DNA of 14,553 nt from Gammaproteobacteria bacterium. GTDB lineage: Bacteria > Pseudomonadota > Gammaproteobacteria > GCA-001735895. Below are positions 7,626-14,553 of the stretch, one piece after another (positions within the stretch are counted from its first letter, which is position 1; each line of letters opens with the position of its first letter). The translations under genes and the position numbers were made by a program. The notes under the pieces are model-generated. The model was not told the origin of the DNA. It saw only the letters and a program-made list of their open reading frames with translations, and did no database searches. The stretch lies in assembly GCA_003231795.1 (NCBI GenBank), contig QIJI01000323.1, forward strand, positions 1 through 14,553, given 5' to 3'.

Positions 7626-8615
7626 TCAGGCAACGGGCACTCTGGTAATCAATTCGTCGATAACCTGATCGACCGAGATGCCATCGGCTTCTGCCTGGTA
7701 AGTTAACAGGACGCGATGGCGCATGATTTCATGAGCCAGTTGCTGCACATCCTCGGGCGATACATAGTCACGCCCTTCAAGCCAGGCCAGCGCCCGGGTA
7801 CATCGATCAAAGGCAAGTGTCGCGCGCGGGCTGGCGCCATATTGAATCCACTTTTCCAGGTCACTCGAATAAGCCCTCGGATCGCGGCTTGCCTGAACCA
7901 GTTGAGTGATATAAAGCTCGACCGGTTCAGAAATGTACATATCGAGAATTTGCTGGCGAATATCAAATAGAGTCTGTTGAGAAATCGGTAAACTGTCAGG
8001 TAAATCAACCGAGTCGCCAATGTGCTGAGCCTCGTTGCGTACCTGCCGCATGATCCTGATTTCCGAATCCAGTTGCGGATAACCGATATTGATTTTGAGT
8101 AAAAACCGATCCAGTTGTGCTTCCGGTAATGGGTATGTGCCTTCATGTTCAATCGGATTCTGGGTTGCCATGACAAAAAATAATTCAGGCAGGGGATAGG
8201 TATTTCCGCCAACCGTTATCTGGCGTTCTTCCATCGATTCGAGTAACGCTGACTGTACCTTTGCCGGTGCCCGATTGATTTCATCGGCAACAATAAGGTG
8301 GTGAAACAACGGGCCGGGCTGAAAATTGAAACTACCATCATGGGGGCGATAGACATCGGTACCGGTCAGATCCGCGGGTAGTAAATCCGGGGTGAACTGG
8401 ATTCGTTGAAATTCACCCTCGATACCGCTGGCGAGGGATTTTACCGCTCTGGTTTTGGCAAGGCCCGGGGGGCCTTCTACCAGTATATGCCCGTCGGCCA
8501 GCAATGCGATCAGCATTCTGGAAACCAGTCGGGGCTGGCCCAGAATGCGGGCATTCATGAAGTCGCTAAGCGCTTTTGCCGGCGCTATCAATGGATTGTT
8601 ATCAGGCTCGGCCAT
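7626..8615 (-). CDS. moxR: MoxR family AAA+ ATPase
   Basis: About 329 aa, first gene of the bat operon. A complete AAA+ core is visible: Walker A GPPGLAKT (about residues 48-55), Walker B LIVADE (107-112) followed by NRAPAKVQSALLESMEE, sensor 1 in MATQNP (Asn about 153), and YPLPEAQLDRFLL after it. The C-terminal part carries the MoxR lid (YGASPRATLAF, then RDYVSPEDVQQLAHEIMRHR). MoxR proteins are thought to act as ATP-driven chaperones that mature or remodel vWA-domain partners; here those would be the DUF58, BatA and BatBC proteins downstream. I chose the ATG at 8613-8615, preceded by GGGAAA, because MAEPDNNPLIAP gives a normal-length MoxR. An in-frame GTG at 8661-8663 would add 16 residues and has no ribosome-binding site. 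The stop lies two bases before the DUF58 start. Confidence 0.92.
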   Translation of the reverse strand: MAEPDNNPLIAPAKALSDFMNARILGQPRLVSRMLIALLADGHILVEGPPGLAKTRAVKSLASGIEGEFQRIQFTPDLLPADLTGTDVYRPHDGSFNFQPGPLFHHLIVADEINRAPAKVQSALLESMEERQITVGGNTYPLPELFFVMATQNPIEHEGTYPLPEAQLDRFLLKINIGYPQLDSEIRIMRQVRNEAQHIGDSVDLPDSLPISQQTLFDIRQQILDMYISEPVELYITQLVQASRDPRAYSSDLEKWIQYGASPRATLAFDRCTRALAWLEGRDYVSPEDVQQLAHEIMRHRVLLTYQAEADGISVDQVIDELITRVPVA

Positions 8616-8637
8616 TTTCCCGGTATATCCGATTGAG

Positions 8638-8716
8638 GGACGCTCTTCCAGCTCAGAGTCCACCCCGGATCGGGCTAATAGGCCGGACCACCGGAATTGA
8701 CTCGTTGAGAGCGTCC
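8638..8716. repeat. Inverted repeat pair in the moxR leader
   Basis: GGACGCTCT at 8638-8646 and AGAGCGTCC at 8708-8716 are perfect 9-bp inverted repeats 61 bp apart. They lie just upstream of the moxR ATG, on either side of the GTG alternative start. A weaker match continues inward (GAGTC and CCGG in both arms). It could be a leader hairpin in the moxR mRNA or a relic of a small element; TTAA flanks only one side, so no target duplication is seen. Confidence 0.4.
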
Positions 8717-8722
8717 TTAATT

Positions 8723-8757
8723 GATAAAACCGGATTACATCGATAGTAGTAATCCGG
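8723..8757 (-). terminator. Intrinsic terminator downstream of tatD
   Basis: On the minus strand, CCGGATTAC pairs perfectly with GTAATCCGG (9-bp stem, 10-nt loop) and is followed at once by TTTTATC. It lies about 90 bp past the tatD stop and before moxR, so it should end the pab-tatD transcript and insulate the bat operon. The U tract is short (four T, then ATC), so efficiency may be moderate. Confidence 0.7.
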
Positions 8758-8848
8758 CGCAGTTAAGTCAGCATAATCGCCCTGTTACAGAAATTCTACC
8801 CCGGCGGATCCAGTTGTTTGCACGCCAACGGCATCGGATAACGTGGAT

Positions 8849-9622
8849 TCAGTTTAATCCGAATAACCTGTTGGCATTGGAGTAACTCTGCGCGACGATG
8901 ATTTCAAGTGACTCATGCCTTATTTCAGCCAGTTTTGCTGCAACCAGCGCAACGCGACCGGGGTGATTGGGTTTGCCTCGATGGGGTACTGGTGATAACC
9001 ATGGCGAGTCGGTTTCGATGAGGAGTTTGTCGAGCGGGATTTTGCATGCCATTTCCCTCACATTCCGGGCCTGGTTAAAGGTAACGATTCCGGAAATGGA
9101 AATGTAAAATCCGAGTTCGATCGCAGCCTGCGCCATTTCCCAGCTTTCGGTAAAACAATGGAGCACACCGCCTACTTCAATCGCATTGTGTTTGTGCAGC
9201 AATTCGATCGTATCTTCGCGGGCCTCCCGAGTGTGTATTACCAGCGGTAATTTGCATTTTCGTGCGGCTCGAATATGAGTGATGAAACGGTCTCTTTGCC
9301 ATTGCAGATCGCCTGACTGGTGAAAATAGTCAAGCCCGGTTTCACCGATCGCCACTACCTTGTCGCGCTGGGCCAGTTCGCAAAGCCCGTCTACATCGGG
9401 TTCTGTCGTATCTTCGTAGTCGGGGTGTACTCCAACCGTACAAAACACTTGCGGCAAGGATTCGATTCGCTGGTACATATTGTCGAAGTTATCCAGCGTG
9501 ACTCCAATACAGATCATGCGAGTGACGCCATCGGCTTCGATGGCACTCATCAATTGATCAAAATCATTGTTGAAGTCAGCGAGATCGATACGATCCAGGT
9601 GGCAATGACTATCAAAAAGCAC
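8849..9622 (-). CDS. TatD family metal-dependent hydrolase (YcfH-like)
   Basis: 257 aa, the normal length for TatD-type deoxyribonucleases. The metal ligands of the family are all visible: HxH in DSHCHLD (His6, His8), Glu94 in IGETGLDY, His130 in VIHTREA, His155 in LHCF, and Asp205 in ETDSPWLSP. The fold is a TIM barrel of the amidohydrolase type; family members have 3'-5' exonuclease or DNase activity, though the in vivo substrate of the YcfH branch is not settled. The start is a GTG at 9620-9622, the first available start after an in-frame TAA, and gives the usual M-L-x-D-S-H-C-H-L-D beginning. It is the last gene of the pab-mltG-tmk-holB-pilZ cluster, but a 160-bp gap with a possible promoter separates it from pilZ. 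Confidence 0.93.
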   Translation of the reverse strand: MLFDSHCHLDRIDLADFNNDFDQLMSAIEADGVTRMICIGVTLDNFDNMYQRIESLPQVFCTVGVHPDYEDTTEPDVDGLCELAQRDKVVAIGETGLDYFHQSGDLQWQRDRFITHIRAARKCKLPLVIHTREAREDTIELLHKHNAIEVGGVLHCFTESWEMAQAAIELGFYISISGIVTFNQARNVREMACKIPLDKLLIETDSPWLSPVPHRGKPNHPGRVALVAAKLAEIRHESLEIIVAQSYSNANRLFGLN

Positions 9623-9750
9623 TGCTGCGGTTCTCAGGAAAATTTAAACAGGGTGGAATTTTTGCGAGCATTTAGGCAATCCCGAAAAATTTCTGGATGG
9701 TTGATAAATAGGTTTAATAAACCGGGTCTGATTTTTCGGCCAGATTTACC

Positions 9751-9779
9751 GATATAATTCTTCTGCCTGGAGTTGGCAA
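9751..9779 (-). promoter_or_regulatory. Candidate sigma-70 promoter for tatD
   Basis: On the minus strand, TTGCCA (9774-9779) is followed after 17 bp by TATATC (9751-9756) in an AT-rich 160-bp gap between pilZ and tatD. Both boxes are near consensus and the spacing is ideal. The call rests on pattern only. The rest of the gap holds no gene; a short GGTTTAATAAACC palindrome lies nearby without a convincing T tract. Confidence 0.4.
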
Positions 9780-9782
9780 CAA

Positions 9783-10130
9783 TTACATAGTGTGGGTGGG
9801 TCGATCTGCCTGCAACGCTCCCGCCAGGAAACCTTCAATTTTATTTCGAGTAGTACCATTATCCTGGGTACTGAATTGAACTCCGATCCCTGCAGCTTTA
9901 TTGCTCTGGGCCCCTTGTGGGGTAACCCATATAATTTTGCCCGCGACCGGTAGCCGTTCTTTGTCTTCCATCAGGCTTAACAGCATAAATACCTCATCGC
10001 CCAACGAGTATTGCTTGTTGGTCGGAATAAATAGCCCACCGTTTTTAACGTAGGGCATATAAGCGGCATACAATGCGCTTTTATCTTTAATGTTGAGAGA
10101 AAGAATTCCCTGGCTTCCGGGGGCTCCCAT
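9783..10130 (-). CDS. pilZ: PilZ domain protein of the type IV pilus type
   Basis: 115 aa, a single PilZ domain. The sequence YMPYVKNGGLFIPT, then LGDEVFMLLSLM, PVAGKIIWVTPQGAQ, AGIGVQF and the end DRPTHTM are hallmarks of the PilZ orthologues needed for type IV pilus assembly in Pseudomonas and Xanthomonas. The N-terminal RxxxR motif and the [DN]xSxxG motif used to bind cyclic di-GMP are absent (NGG stands in the second place), as in those orthologues, so it probably does not bind the nucleotide and acts through protein contacts. The ATG at 10128-10130 overlaps the holB TGA by one base (TGATG). The position after holB and before tatD is the usual one. Confidence 0.92.
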   Translation of the reverse strand: MGAPGSQGILSLNIKDKSALYAAYMPYVKNGGLFIPTNKQYSLGDEVFMLLSLMEDKERLPVAGKIIWVTPQGAQSNKAAGIGVQFSTQDNGTTRNKIEGFLAGALQADRPTHTM

Positions 10131-11128
10131 CAGACGGTTCTCCGAGTCAGTATTTGTTTCAAAGATATTAGCACGTCTTCAAGCTGAAGTTGCAGATCGA
10201 GGTTATTTTCTTCAACCTGCAAATTATGCTGCGCCTGTTGTTGTAGTTGTAGTAAAGCCTGAATGGTAGCCCTGTCTTGTGGCACTTCGGCACCGGCTTC
10301 AGCATTGGCACCACTCATCTGATAGCAATAGGCGCTTAGAATCCGGTTGATCAGGCGACGTAACAGGGGTGATTCAAAGCCTCGTAATTCTTTGCAAAGG
10401 ACCGCAACACTCAATTCACCACGAATAAATCGGCTAAAATTCGATTTGAACTCATCCACCAGCGAAGCATAACCCTGCTGCATTAAATTCAATGCGAGAA
10501 CCGGATCTCCATTGGCATAATCGAGATGGCGCACGGCTTCATCCTGCTCCATATCCTGATTTGCCAACCAGGTCATAGCCTGATTTTTATCGGCTGCCTT
10601 GATATTCCAGACCTGACAACGACTGCGCAGCGTAATCGGAATACGACCCTTGTTGTGGGTTACCAGCAATAAAAGAACTCCGGCGCCGGGTTCTTCAAGA
10701 GTTTTTAGCAATGCGTTAGCACTCGAGTTGTTCATTGCTTCAGCCGGGTAGATCGCGGCAATCTTGAGCCGGGTGTAACGAGCCGTTAATGAAACCTCAT
10801 GTATAAGTTTACGTATTTGTTCTATCTTTATGTTTTTGCTTAACTTATTAGTTTTATCATTTGGTTCAAGAGTCACATAATTAAAGTCTGCATAAGTACC
10901 GGACTGTAACATCCTGCACGCTTCGCATGATTCGCAGGTGGACAGTTTTTGTGGCGCATCACATAACAACAAGCGTGACAGATAGTGCACAAAGGCGCTG
11001 ATATCCTGATCACTGGCGGAATCGATTAAAACGGCATGAGGCAATCGTTGCTGTTTTTTAAGCTCCAGAGCCTGGGTTAGCAGTTCACCTTGCCAGGGCA
11101 GAAAGGCTGCATTTACCCCGCCACTCAT
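10130..11128 (-). CDS. holB: DNA polymerase III delta' subunit
   Basis: 332 aa, close to the usual length. It is the delta' clamp-loader subunit, part of the complex that loads the beta sliding clamp. Visible features are a zinc-binding cluster (Cys56, then CESCEAC with Cys65, Cys68 and Cys71), SSANALLKTLEEP (135-147), and the SRC motif in TLRSRCQVW (169-171), which supplies an arginine finger to the neighbouring subunit. The P-loop position (LIDSASDQDIS) lacks GK[ST], as expected because delta' does not hydrolyse ATP. The C-terminal helical domain is poorly conserved. The start overlaps the tmk stop as ATGA (4 bp) and the stop overlaps pilZ as TGATG, so the trio is translationally coupled. 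Confidence 0.94.
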   Translation of the reverse strand: MSGGVNAAFLPWQGELLTQALELKKQQRLPHAVLIDSASDQDISAFVHYLSRLLLCDAPQKLSTCESCEACRMLQSGTYADFNYVTLEPNDKTNKLSKNIKIEQIRKLIHEVSLTARYTRLKIAAIYPAEAMNNSSANALLKTLEEPGAGVLLLLVTHNKGRIPITLRSRCQVWNIKAADKNQAMTWLANQDMEQDEAVRHLDYANGDPVLALNLMQQGYASLVDEFKSNFSRFIRGELSVAVLCKELRGFESPLLRRLINRILSAYCYQMSGANAEAGAEVPQDRATIQALLQLQQQAQHNLQVEENNLDLQLQLEDVLISLKQILTRRTV

Positions 11129-11790
11129 TGCTTGATTTTCGTCAAGGCCAGTTTCAGGTCGAAATGCCGATTGACGACCTCAAGTAAAGCTTCGCTGACC
11201 TGATCTATTTCCTGATTTGCGTCGATAACCTGATACCGTTGATGATTGCTGGACGCAATCTGTAAGTAAGCAGCACGAACTTTGGCGTGATATTCACTAC
11301 TTTTCATTTCGAAACGATTTTCCTGATCGCCTCTTTGATTTGCTCGATCCAGCCCGATTGATTCGGGTAAGTCGAGAATCAATACCAGTTCCGGTTCAAA
11401 ATCACCGACTACTATGTGATGAATTTTTTCTACCGTTTCGAGACCGAGTTCACCGGCAATTCCCTGAAACGCGCGGCTGGAATCTGCGTAGCGATCGCTA
11501 ATTACCCACTTACCCTGGGCCAGCGCCGGCCAGATCGTATCGCGCAGATGCGATCGCCTGGAAGCGTACATCAGCATCAATTCAGTCATGCTATCCCATT
11601 TTTCAGGGTCCCCCTCAACCAGCAGTTTGCGAACATCTTCAGCGGCAGGCGATCCACCAGGTTCGCGGGTCAGGATCACATCGAATCCGGCGCGAACAAA
11701 TGCTTCAAGCATACGCCTGGACTGTACTCCCTTGCCGGATCCATCGACTCCGTCGATGACAATCATTCTGGTTTTATCACTATCCTTCAC
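11125..11790 (-). CDS. tmk: Thymidylate kinase (dTMP kinase)
   Basis: Up to 221 aa. It phosphorylates dTMP to dTDP in dTTP synthesis. The family features are present: a P-loop region, IDGVDGSGKG (12-21); TREPGGSPAAEDVRKLL (41-57); the DRY-type motif ISDRYADSSRAFQG (97-110); and a LID segment, RANQRGDQENRFE (149-161), with several basic residues. The P-loop is unusual: GSGK is followed by Gly21-Val22 where most family members have Ser or Thr, and NRFE stands where DR[FI]E is common. The listed start is a GTG at 11788-11790; an ATG at 11764-11766 (Met9) is also possible and has GAAGGA about 14 nt upstream. The gene lies 27 bp after mltG and overlaps holB by 4 bp. Confidence 0.92.
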   Translation of the reverse strand: MKDSDKTRMIVIDGVDGSGKGVQSRRMLEAFVRAGFDVILTREPGGSPAAEDVRKLLVEGDPEKWDSMTELMLMYASRRSHLRDTIWPALAQGKWVISDRYADSSRAFQGIAGELGLETVEKIHHIVVGDFEPELVLILDLPESIGLDRANQRGDQENRFEMKSSEYHAKVRAAYLQIASSNHQRYQVIDANQEIDQVSEALLEVVNRHFDLKLALTKIKQ

Positions 11791-11817
11791 GAATCTCGGC
11801 CTCGGTTATTTCTTTTT

Positions 11818-12825
11818 TTAGTGATTCAACTGGTAGCGCCTAACTGCGGCATTATGCTCTTCCAGAGTAGCAGAAAAGTAGTGGGTGCCATCACCCTTGG
11901 AGACAAAGTAAAGTGCATCCGTTTTAGCCGGGTGCAAGGACGCCCGAATTGATTCCAGCCCCGGCAGCGCGATCGGAGTTGGTGTTAAACCGGCGTGCAG
12001 GTAGGTATTGTATGGGGTGTCTTTCCTTAAATCGCGATAACGAATGTTACCGTCAAAGCTTTCTCCAAGGCCGTATATGATAGTGGGGTCAGTTTGCAAG
12101 CGCATATTTTTTTTCAGCCTTTGGATAAATACTCCGCTAATTAAAGGTCGTTCAAATTCGGCTCCGGTTTCTTTTTCTATGATCGATGCCAGAATCAGGG
12201 CCTCATAGCTGGATTTCAATGGCAGACCGCTTTCACGTTGGTCCCATTCGCGGCGCAAATGATTTTCCATAACCTGGAAAGCGCGGCGCAAAAAGTCCAC
12301 GTCGGTGGTGCCTTTGGGGAATCGGTAGGTGTCTGGAAAAAAAAGACCCTCTGGATGCCTGTCCGGATATCCGAGGATTTGCATAATTTCCTGATCGGAT
12401 TTCCCACCGAGGGTGCTTTCGATAATCGGATCCTGAGAAATTGCGCCGAGCATTTGTCGAAATGACCAGCCTTCAATCACGGTAAAACTATACTGGATTG
12501 CACTTCCCCTGGTGAAAGTGTCGAGCAGATCATCCGCCGTCAGGTCCGTTACTATTTCGTACTCGCCGGCTTGTACCCGCGATTCATCGCCCTTTAATTT
12601 TGCCAGTAAAATGAAAAGCCAGGGGTCTTCGATGATTTTCTGTTGCGTCAACTGTTGCGCGATAGTCCTGATACTGCTGCCAGGCTTAATCAGAAATATA
12701 TTGTCACCTTCGGGTAAGTTGACGGCGCTGTGTTGAAATCTCAGGAGCTGGAAAATCAGTATGGAAATCAGCAAAAGTCCAGTCAGCAGACTTAGGATAG
12801 TTAGTTTTTTTAAAAATTTCGCCAT
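11818..12825 (-). CDS. mltG: Endolytic murein transglycosylase MltG (YceG-like)
   Basis: 335 aa. MltG cleaves nascent glycan strands at the inner membrane and is thought to release or terminate peptidoglycan strands. A short basic N-terminus and one membrane helix (about residues 7-28, LTILSLLTGLLLISILIF) anchor it, with a LysM-like subdomain next (GSSIRTIAQQLTQQKII). The catalytic YceG domain contains EGLFFPDTYRFPKGT, ILASIIEKETG with the catalytic Glu at residue 217, the LQTDPTIIYGLG segment and NTYLHAGLTPTPI. All family motifs look intact. The ATG lies 10 bp after the pabC stop; no strong ribosome-binding site is visible. The pabC-mltG-tmk order is the standard gammaproteobacterial one. 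Confidence 0.95.
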   Translation of the reverse strand: MAKFLKKLTILSLLTGLLLISILIFQLLRFQHSAVNLPEGDNIFLIKPGSSIRTIAQQLTQQKIIEDPWLFILLAKLKGDESRVQAGEYEIVTDLTADDLLDTFTRGSAIQYSFTVIEGWSFRQMLGAISQDPIIESTLGGKSDQEIMQILGYPDRHPEGLFFPDTYRFPKGTTDVDFLRRAFQVMENHLRREWDQRESGLPLKSSYEALILASIIEKETGAEFERPLISGVFIQRLKKNMRLQTDPTIIYGLGESFDGNIRYRDLRKDTPYNTYLHAGLTPTPIALPGLESIRASLHPAKTDALYFVSKGDGTHYFSATLEEHNAAVRRYQLNH

Positions 12826-12835
12826 AACACTGGAT

Positions 12836-13654
12836 TCAGACCCGGTCGGTGTTTCTGTTAACTGCTGCCATCATCGTGCGCGTCGTTTCACCCGTCGCCA
12901 GTTGCCTCTCATCGATTGCAATCACTGGAGATATTCCGCGAACACTATTGCAGAAAAATACTTCGCTTGCGCTATCCAGTTTAGCGGCCTGAAAGCGCCC
13001 AATATTAACCGGGACTCCAAGTGACTGAAACTGTGCCAGTACAATTTTCCGCATGATACCCGTCACGCCGGCAAACTCCAGTGATGGAGTGTGAACCTGA
13101 CTCTCAATCACAAAAAACAGGTTACTGATGATGCCTTCTACCAGATACCCCTCGCTGTCGCATAATATGCCCTCTTCCATATCAGGCTGGCGCTGCAATT
13201 CCAGTGATGCGAGCACATAGTCGAGTCGGTTCAAGTGCTTGATTCCAGCGAGATTCGGGTTGATGGGTAAACGAGTGTTGCAAATGGTAACTCGCAGATC
13301 AAGCGAGTCGGGTTCACTCCAGGGATAGCAGTAAATCAGAACTGAGAGTTGTTCAGCGGGTGGCAGTTTTAATCCGCGTCCTCCGTGCCCGCGAGTTACG
13401 ATAATTTTGATGACACAACTGTCCATTGCTTTTGATTTCTCAGCAACCTGATTGGCGAGCCAATCCGGGTCCGGTGTCGTTATCGACAGACGTTTGCAAC
13501 CCTGTGACAATCGCTCCAGATGATGATGCCACAACGGGATTTCCTGATTCTGCTTCAAAAGTGTCTCAAACAGCCCGTCACCGTAGTGCAACGCCCTCTC
13601 CTGCCAGTCGAGATCGGTGTTGTAAGTATATTCAGGCATGGGCCCTGATTGCAT
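12836..13654 (-). CDS. pabC: Aminodeoxychorismate lyase (PLP-dependent)
   Basis: 272 aa from the chosen start, a fold-type IV PLP enzyme that releases pyruvate from 4-amino-4-deoxychorismate to give p-aminobenzoate for folate. Motifs are ERALHYGDGLFETLL near the N-terminus, the PLP lysine in AGIKHLNRLDYVLA (about Lys139), the glutamate-containing EGYLVEGIISNLFFV, and the cofactor-phosphate loop near GVTGIMR. Two starts are possible: the ATG at 13652-13654, with AAAGG 8 nt upstream (preferred), or the ATG at 13637-13639 five codons later. Either one overlaps the pabB 3' end (23 or 8 bp), which ties PabC output to PabB. Family relatives include D-amino-acid and branched-chain aminotransferases; the gene neighbours settle the call on PabC. 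Confidence 0.92.
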   Translation of the reverse strand: MQSGPMPEYTYNTDLDWQERALHYGDGLFETLLKQNQEIPLWHHHLERLSQGCKRLSITTPDPDWLANQVAEKSKAMDSCVIKIIVTRGHGGRGLKLPPAEQLSVLIYCYPWSEPDSLDLRVTICNTRLPINPNLAGIKHLNRLDYVLASLELQRQPDMEEGILCDSEGYLVEGIISNLFFVIESQVHTPSLEFAGVTGIMRKIVLAQFQSLGVPVNIGRFQAAKLDSASEVFFCNSVRGISPVIAIDERQLATGETTRTMMAAVNRNTDRV

Positions 13655-14553
13655 TGAGCAGACCTTTAGCCTTGTGGCGGGTTTCCATTAATTCACGCTC
13701 AAGTACCGAGTCATGCACGATGCCACCGCCGGCGCGGAAACTGACAATGTTTTTGTTATAGGTCAAAGTTCGGATCAGGATATTAAGATCCATATGGCCA
13801 TTCAGTCCGATATAGCCGAGCGATCCGGTATATGCACCCCGCGCCGATTGTTCCAGTTCGCTGATAATTTCCATGCATCGGACCTTGGGGCAGCCGGTAA
13901 TGGTGCCGCCGGGGAACACCGCATGCACGATGTCGGCGATTGATTTACCCTGTTCCACCCTGCCCTCGATGTTGGAAACGATGTGATGAACATGTTCGTA
14001 AGTTTCGAGCACCATTTTTTCGGTAACCTGTATCGATCCGGCGCGACAAAAACGACCCAGATCGTTACGTACCAGGTCAATTAACATGACATGCTCCGCC
14101 TGTTCCTTGGGGTGAGCCAGTAAATGGGCGGACAATTCGTTGTCCTGTTCAGGAGTTTCCCCGCGTGGGTGGGTTCCGGCTATTGGACGGGACTGGGCGA
14201 TACCGTTTCGAACCGATATCAGTCGTTCGGGGGATGAACTAATGACGTAACAATCCTCGAATTTAACCAATGATGCAAATTGTGCGGGGTTGCTACGACC
14301 AAGGCTGTAAAACAGGGCAATCGGATCGCAATTATTATCAAAATCGATGCTCCATTTACGTGACAGGTTCACCTGGAAAATGTCGCCGTCACGAATATAC
14401 TGTTTGGTTCTGGAGATGTGATCCAGGTATATCTGCGGGTCTTCTTCTTCGATATTGGCGGCTGCAAGATATTCTGCCTGATAGGGTCTGGTCTCGCTTA
14501 AATCGAATTCAATACTGAATTGCAAATCAGAGAATTCATCTTCGACTATTATC
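13632..14553 (-). CDS. pabB: Aminodeoxychorismate synthase component I, 5' partial
   Basis: The frame is open to the right edge, so the N-terminal domain lies outside the window. What remains is the chorismate-binding domain: YIRDGDIFQVNLSRKW, SSSPERLISV, RPIAGTHPRG, DLVRNDLGRF, the VFPGGTITGCPKVRCMEII signature, GAYTGSLGYIG, and FRAGGGIVHDS near the end. PabB aminates chorismate with ammonia from the PabA glutaminase. Well-studied PabB proteins have PIKGT at the active-site position where this one has PIAGT (Ala codon at 14178-14180), a form typical of anthranilate synthase TrpE. Direct overlap with pabC argues for PabB, but a TrpE-like activity cannot be excluded from this fragment. The first in-frame start codon inside the window (TTG at 14523-14525) is not a real start. 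Confidence 0.88.
   Translation of the reverse strand, partial: IIVEDEFSDLQFSIEFDLSETRPYQAEYLAAANIEEEDPQIYLDHISRTKQYIRDGDIFQVNLSRKWSIDFDNNCDPIALFYSLGRSNPAQFASLVKFEDCYVISSSPERLISVRNGIAQSRPIAGTHPRGETPEQDNELSAHLLAHPKEQAEHVMLIDLVRNDLGRFCRAGSIQVTEKMVLETYEHVHHIVSNIEGRVEQGKSIADIVHAVFPGGTITGCPKVRCMEIISELEQSARGAYTGSLGYIGLNGHMDLNILIRTLTYNKNIVSFRAGGGIVHDSVLERELMETRHKAKGLLNAIRAHA

Noticed and set aside
7703..8212. 169-aa minus-strand open frame inside moxR in another frame
   Set aside because: Overlaps the conserved AAA+ coding frame on the same strand and has no recognisable motif; a frame shadow.
8661..8663. GTG as the moxR start
   Set aside because: Adds 16 residues atypical of MoxR and has no ribosome-binding site; the ATG at 8613-8615 gives the normal length and start.
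9708..9725. Palindrome GGTTTAATAAACC as a terminator after pilZ
   Set aside because: The stem is only 5 bp, is AT-rich and lacks an adjacent T run on the minus strand.
9783..10130. PilZ as a cyclic di-GMP receptor
   Set aside because: The RxxxR and [DN]xSxxG binding motifs are missing; the sequence matches the non-binding pilus-assembly type.
10130..11128. Loss of the P-loop in holB as a sign of a broken gene
   Set aside because: Delta' subunits normally lack a working P-loop; the zinc cysteines and SRC motif are intact.
11416..11952. 178-aa open frame on the plus strand across tmk and the mltG end
   Set aside because: It is antisense to two clearly identified genes, shows no recognisable domain, and its composition follows the opposite strand's codons.

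Overview
The window reads as a chromosomal segment of a gammaproteobacterium. The evidence is gene content and order: a pabC-mltG-tmk-holB-pilZ-tatD run typical of Gammaproteobacteria, a MoxR/Bat operon with a fused BatB-BatC protein, and a FadJ/FadB-type beta-oxidation protein. Species cannot be named from the sequence alone. Coding density is high. Thirteen of the fourteen genes lie on the minus strand; only the beta-oxidation gene at the left edge is on the plus strand. I see no rRNA, tRNA, CRISPR array or prophage.

Layout, left to right. (1) 1-1595, plus: the C-terminal part of a FadJ/FadB-like multifunctional fatty-acid oxidation protein, cut by the window edge, convergent with the next operon. 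(2) 1642-8615, minus: a six-gene MoxR/Bat operon, transcribed moxR, DUF58, DUF4381, batA, batBC, batD. It encodes a MoxR AAA+ ATPase, a cytosolic vWA-like DUF58 protein, and a set of membrane-anchored vWA, TPR and BatD proteins. These are thought to form an envelope complex linked to stress or aerotolerance. Most junctions are TGATG-type overlaps or gaps of a few bases. (3) 8616-8848: the boundary between the two operons, with a good intrinsic terminator for tatD. (4) 8849-14553, minus: pabB (cut by the right edge), pabC, mltG, tmk, holB, pilZ, tatD. This housekeeping cluster covers p-aminobenzoate/folate synthesis, peptidoglycan strand release, dTMP phosphorylation, the clamp-loader delta' subunit, a type IV pilus PilZ protein and a TatD hydrolase.

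The most striking item is a 172-bp non-coding element (6541-6712) between the DUF58 and DUF4381 genes. It has 18-bp terminal inverted repeats (one mismatch), is flanked by TTAA on both sides and has a central hairpin. It looks like a MITE. Removing the element and one TTAA restores a tight junction in which the DUF58 protein ends in QLKA-stop, two bases before the DUF4381 ATG. The insertion therefore gave the DUF58 protein a new six-residue tail encoded by the terminal repeat, and moved its stop 163 nt away from the next start.

Other departures from family norms are a BatB-type vWA domain that has lost two metal-site (MIDAS) residues while neighbouring BatA keeps its own, a thymidylate kinase with GKG instead of GK[ST] in its P-loop, and a PabB with the TrpE-like PIAGT motif instead of PIKGT. 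I did not find a wholly new multigene system; the novelty is in these local changes.
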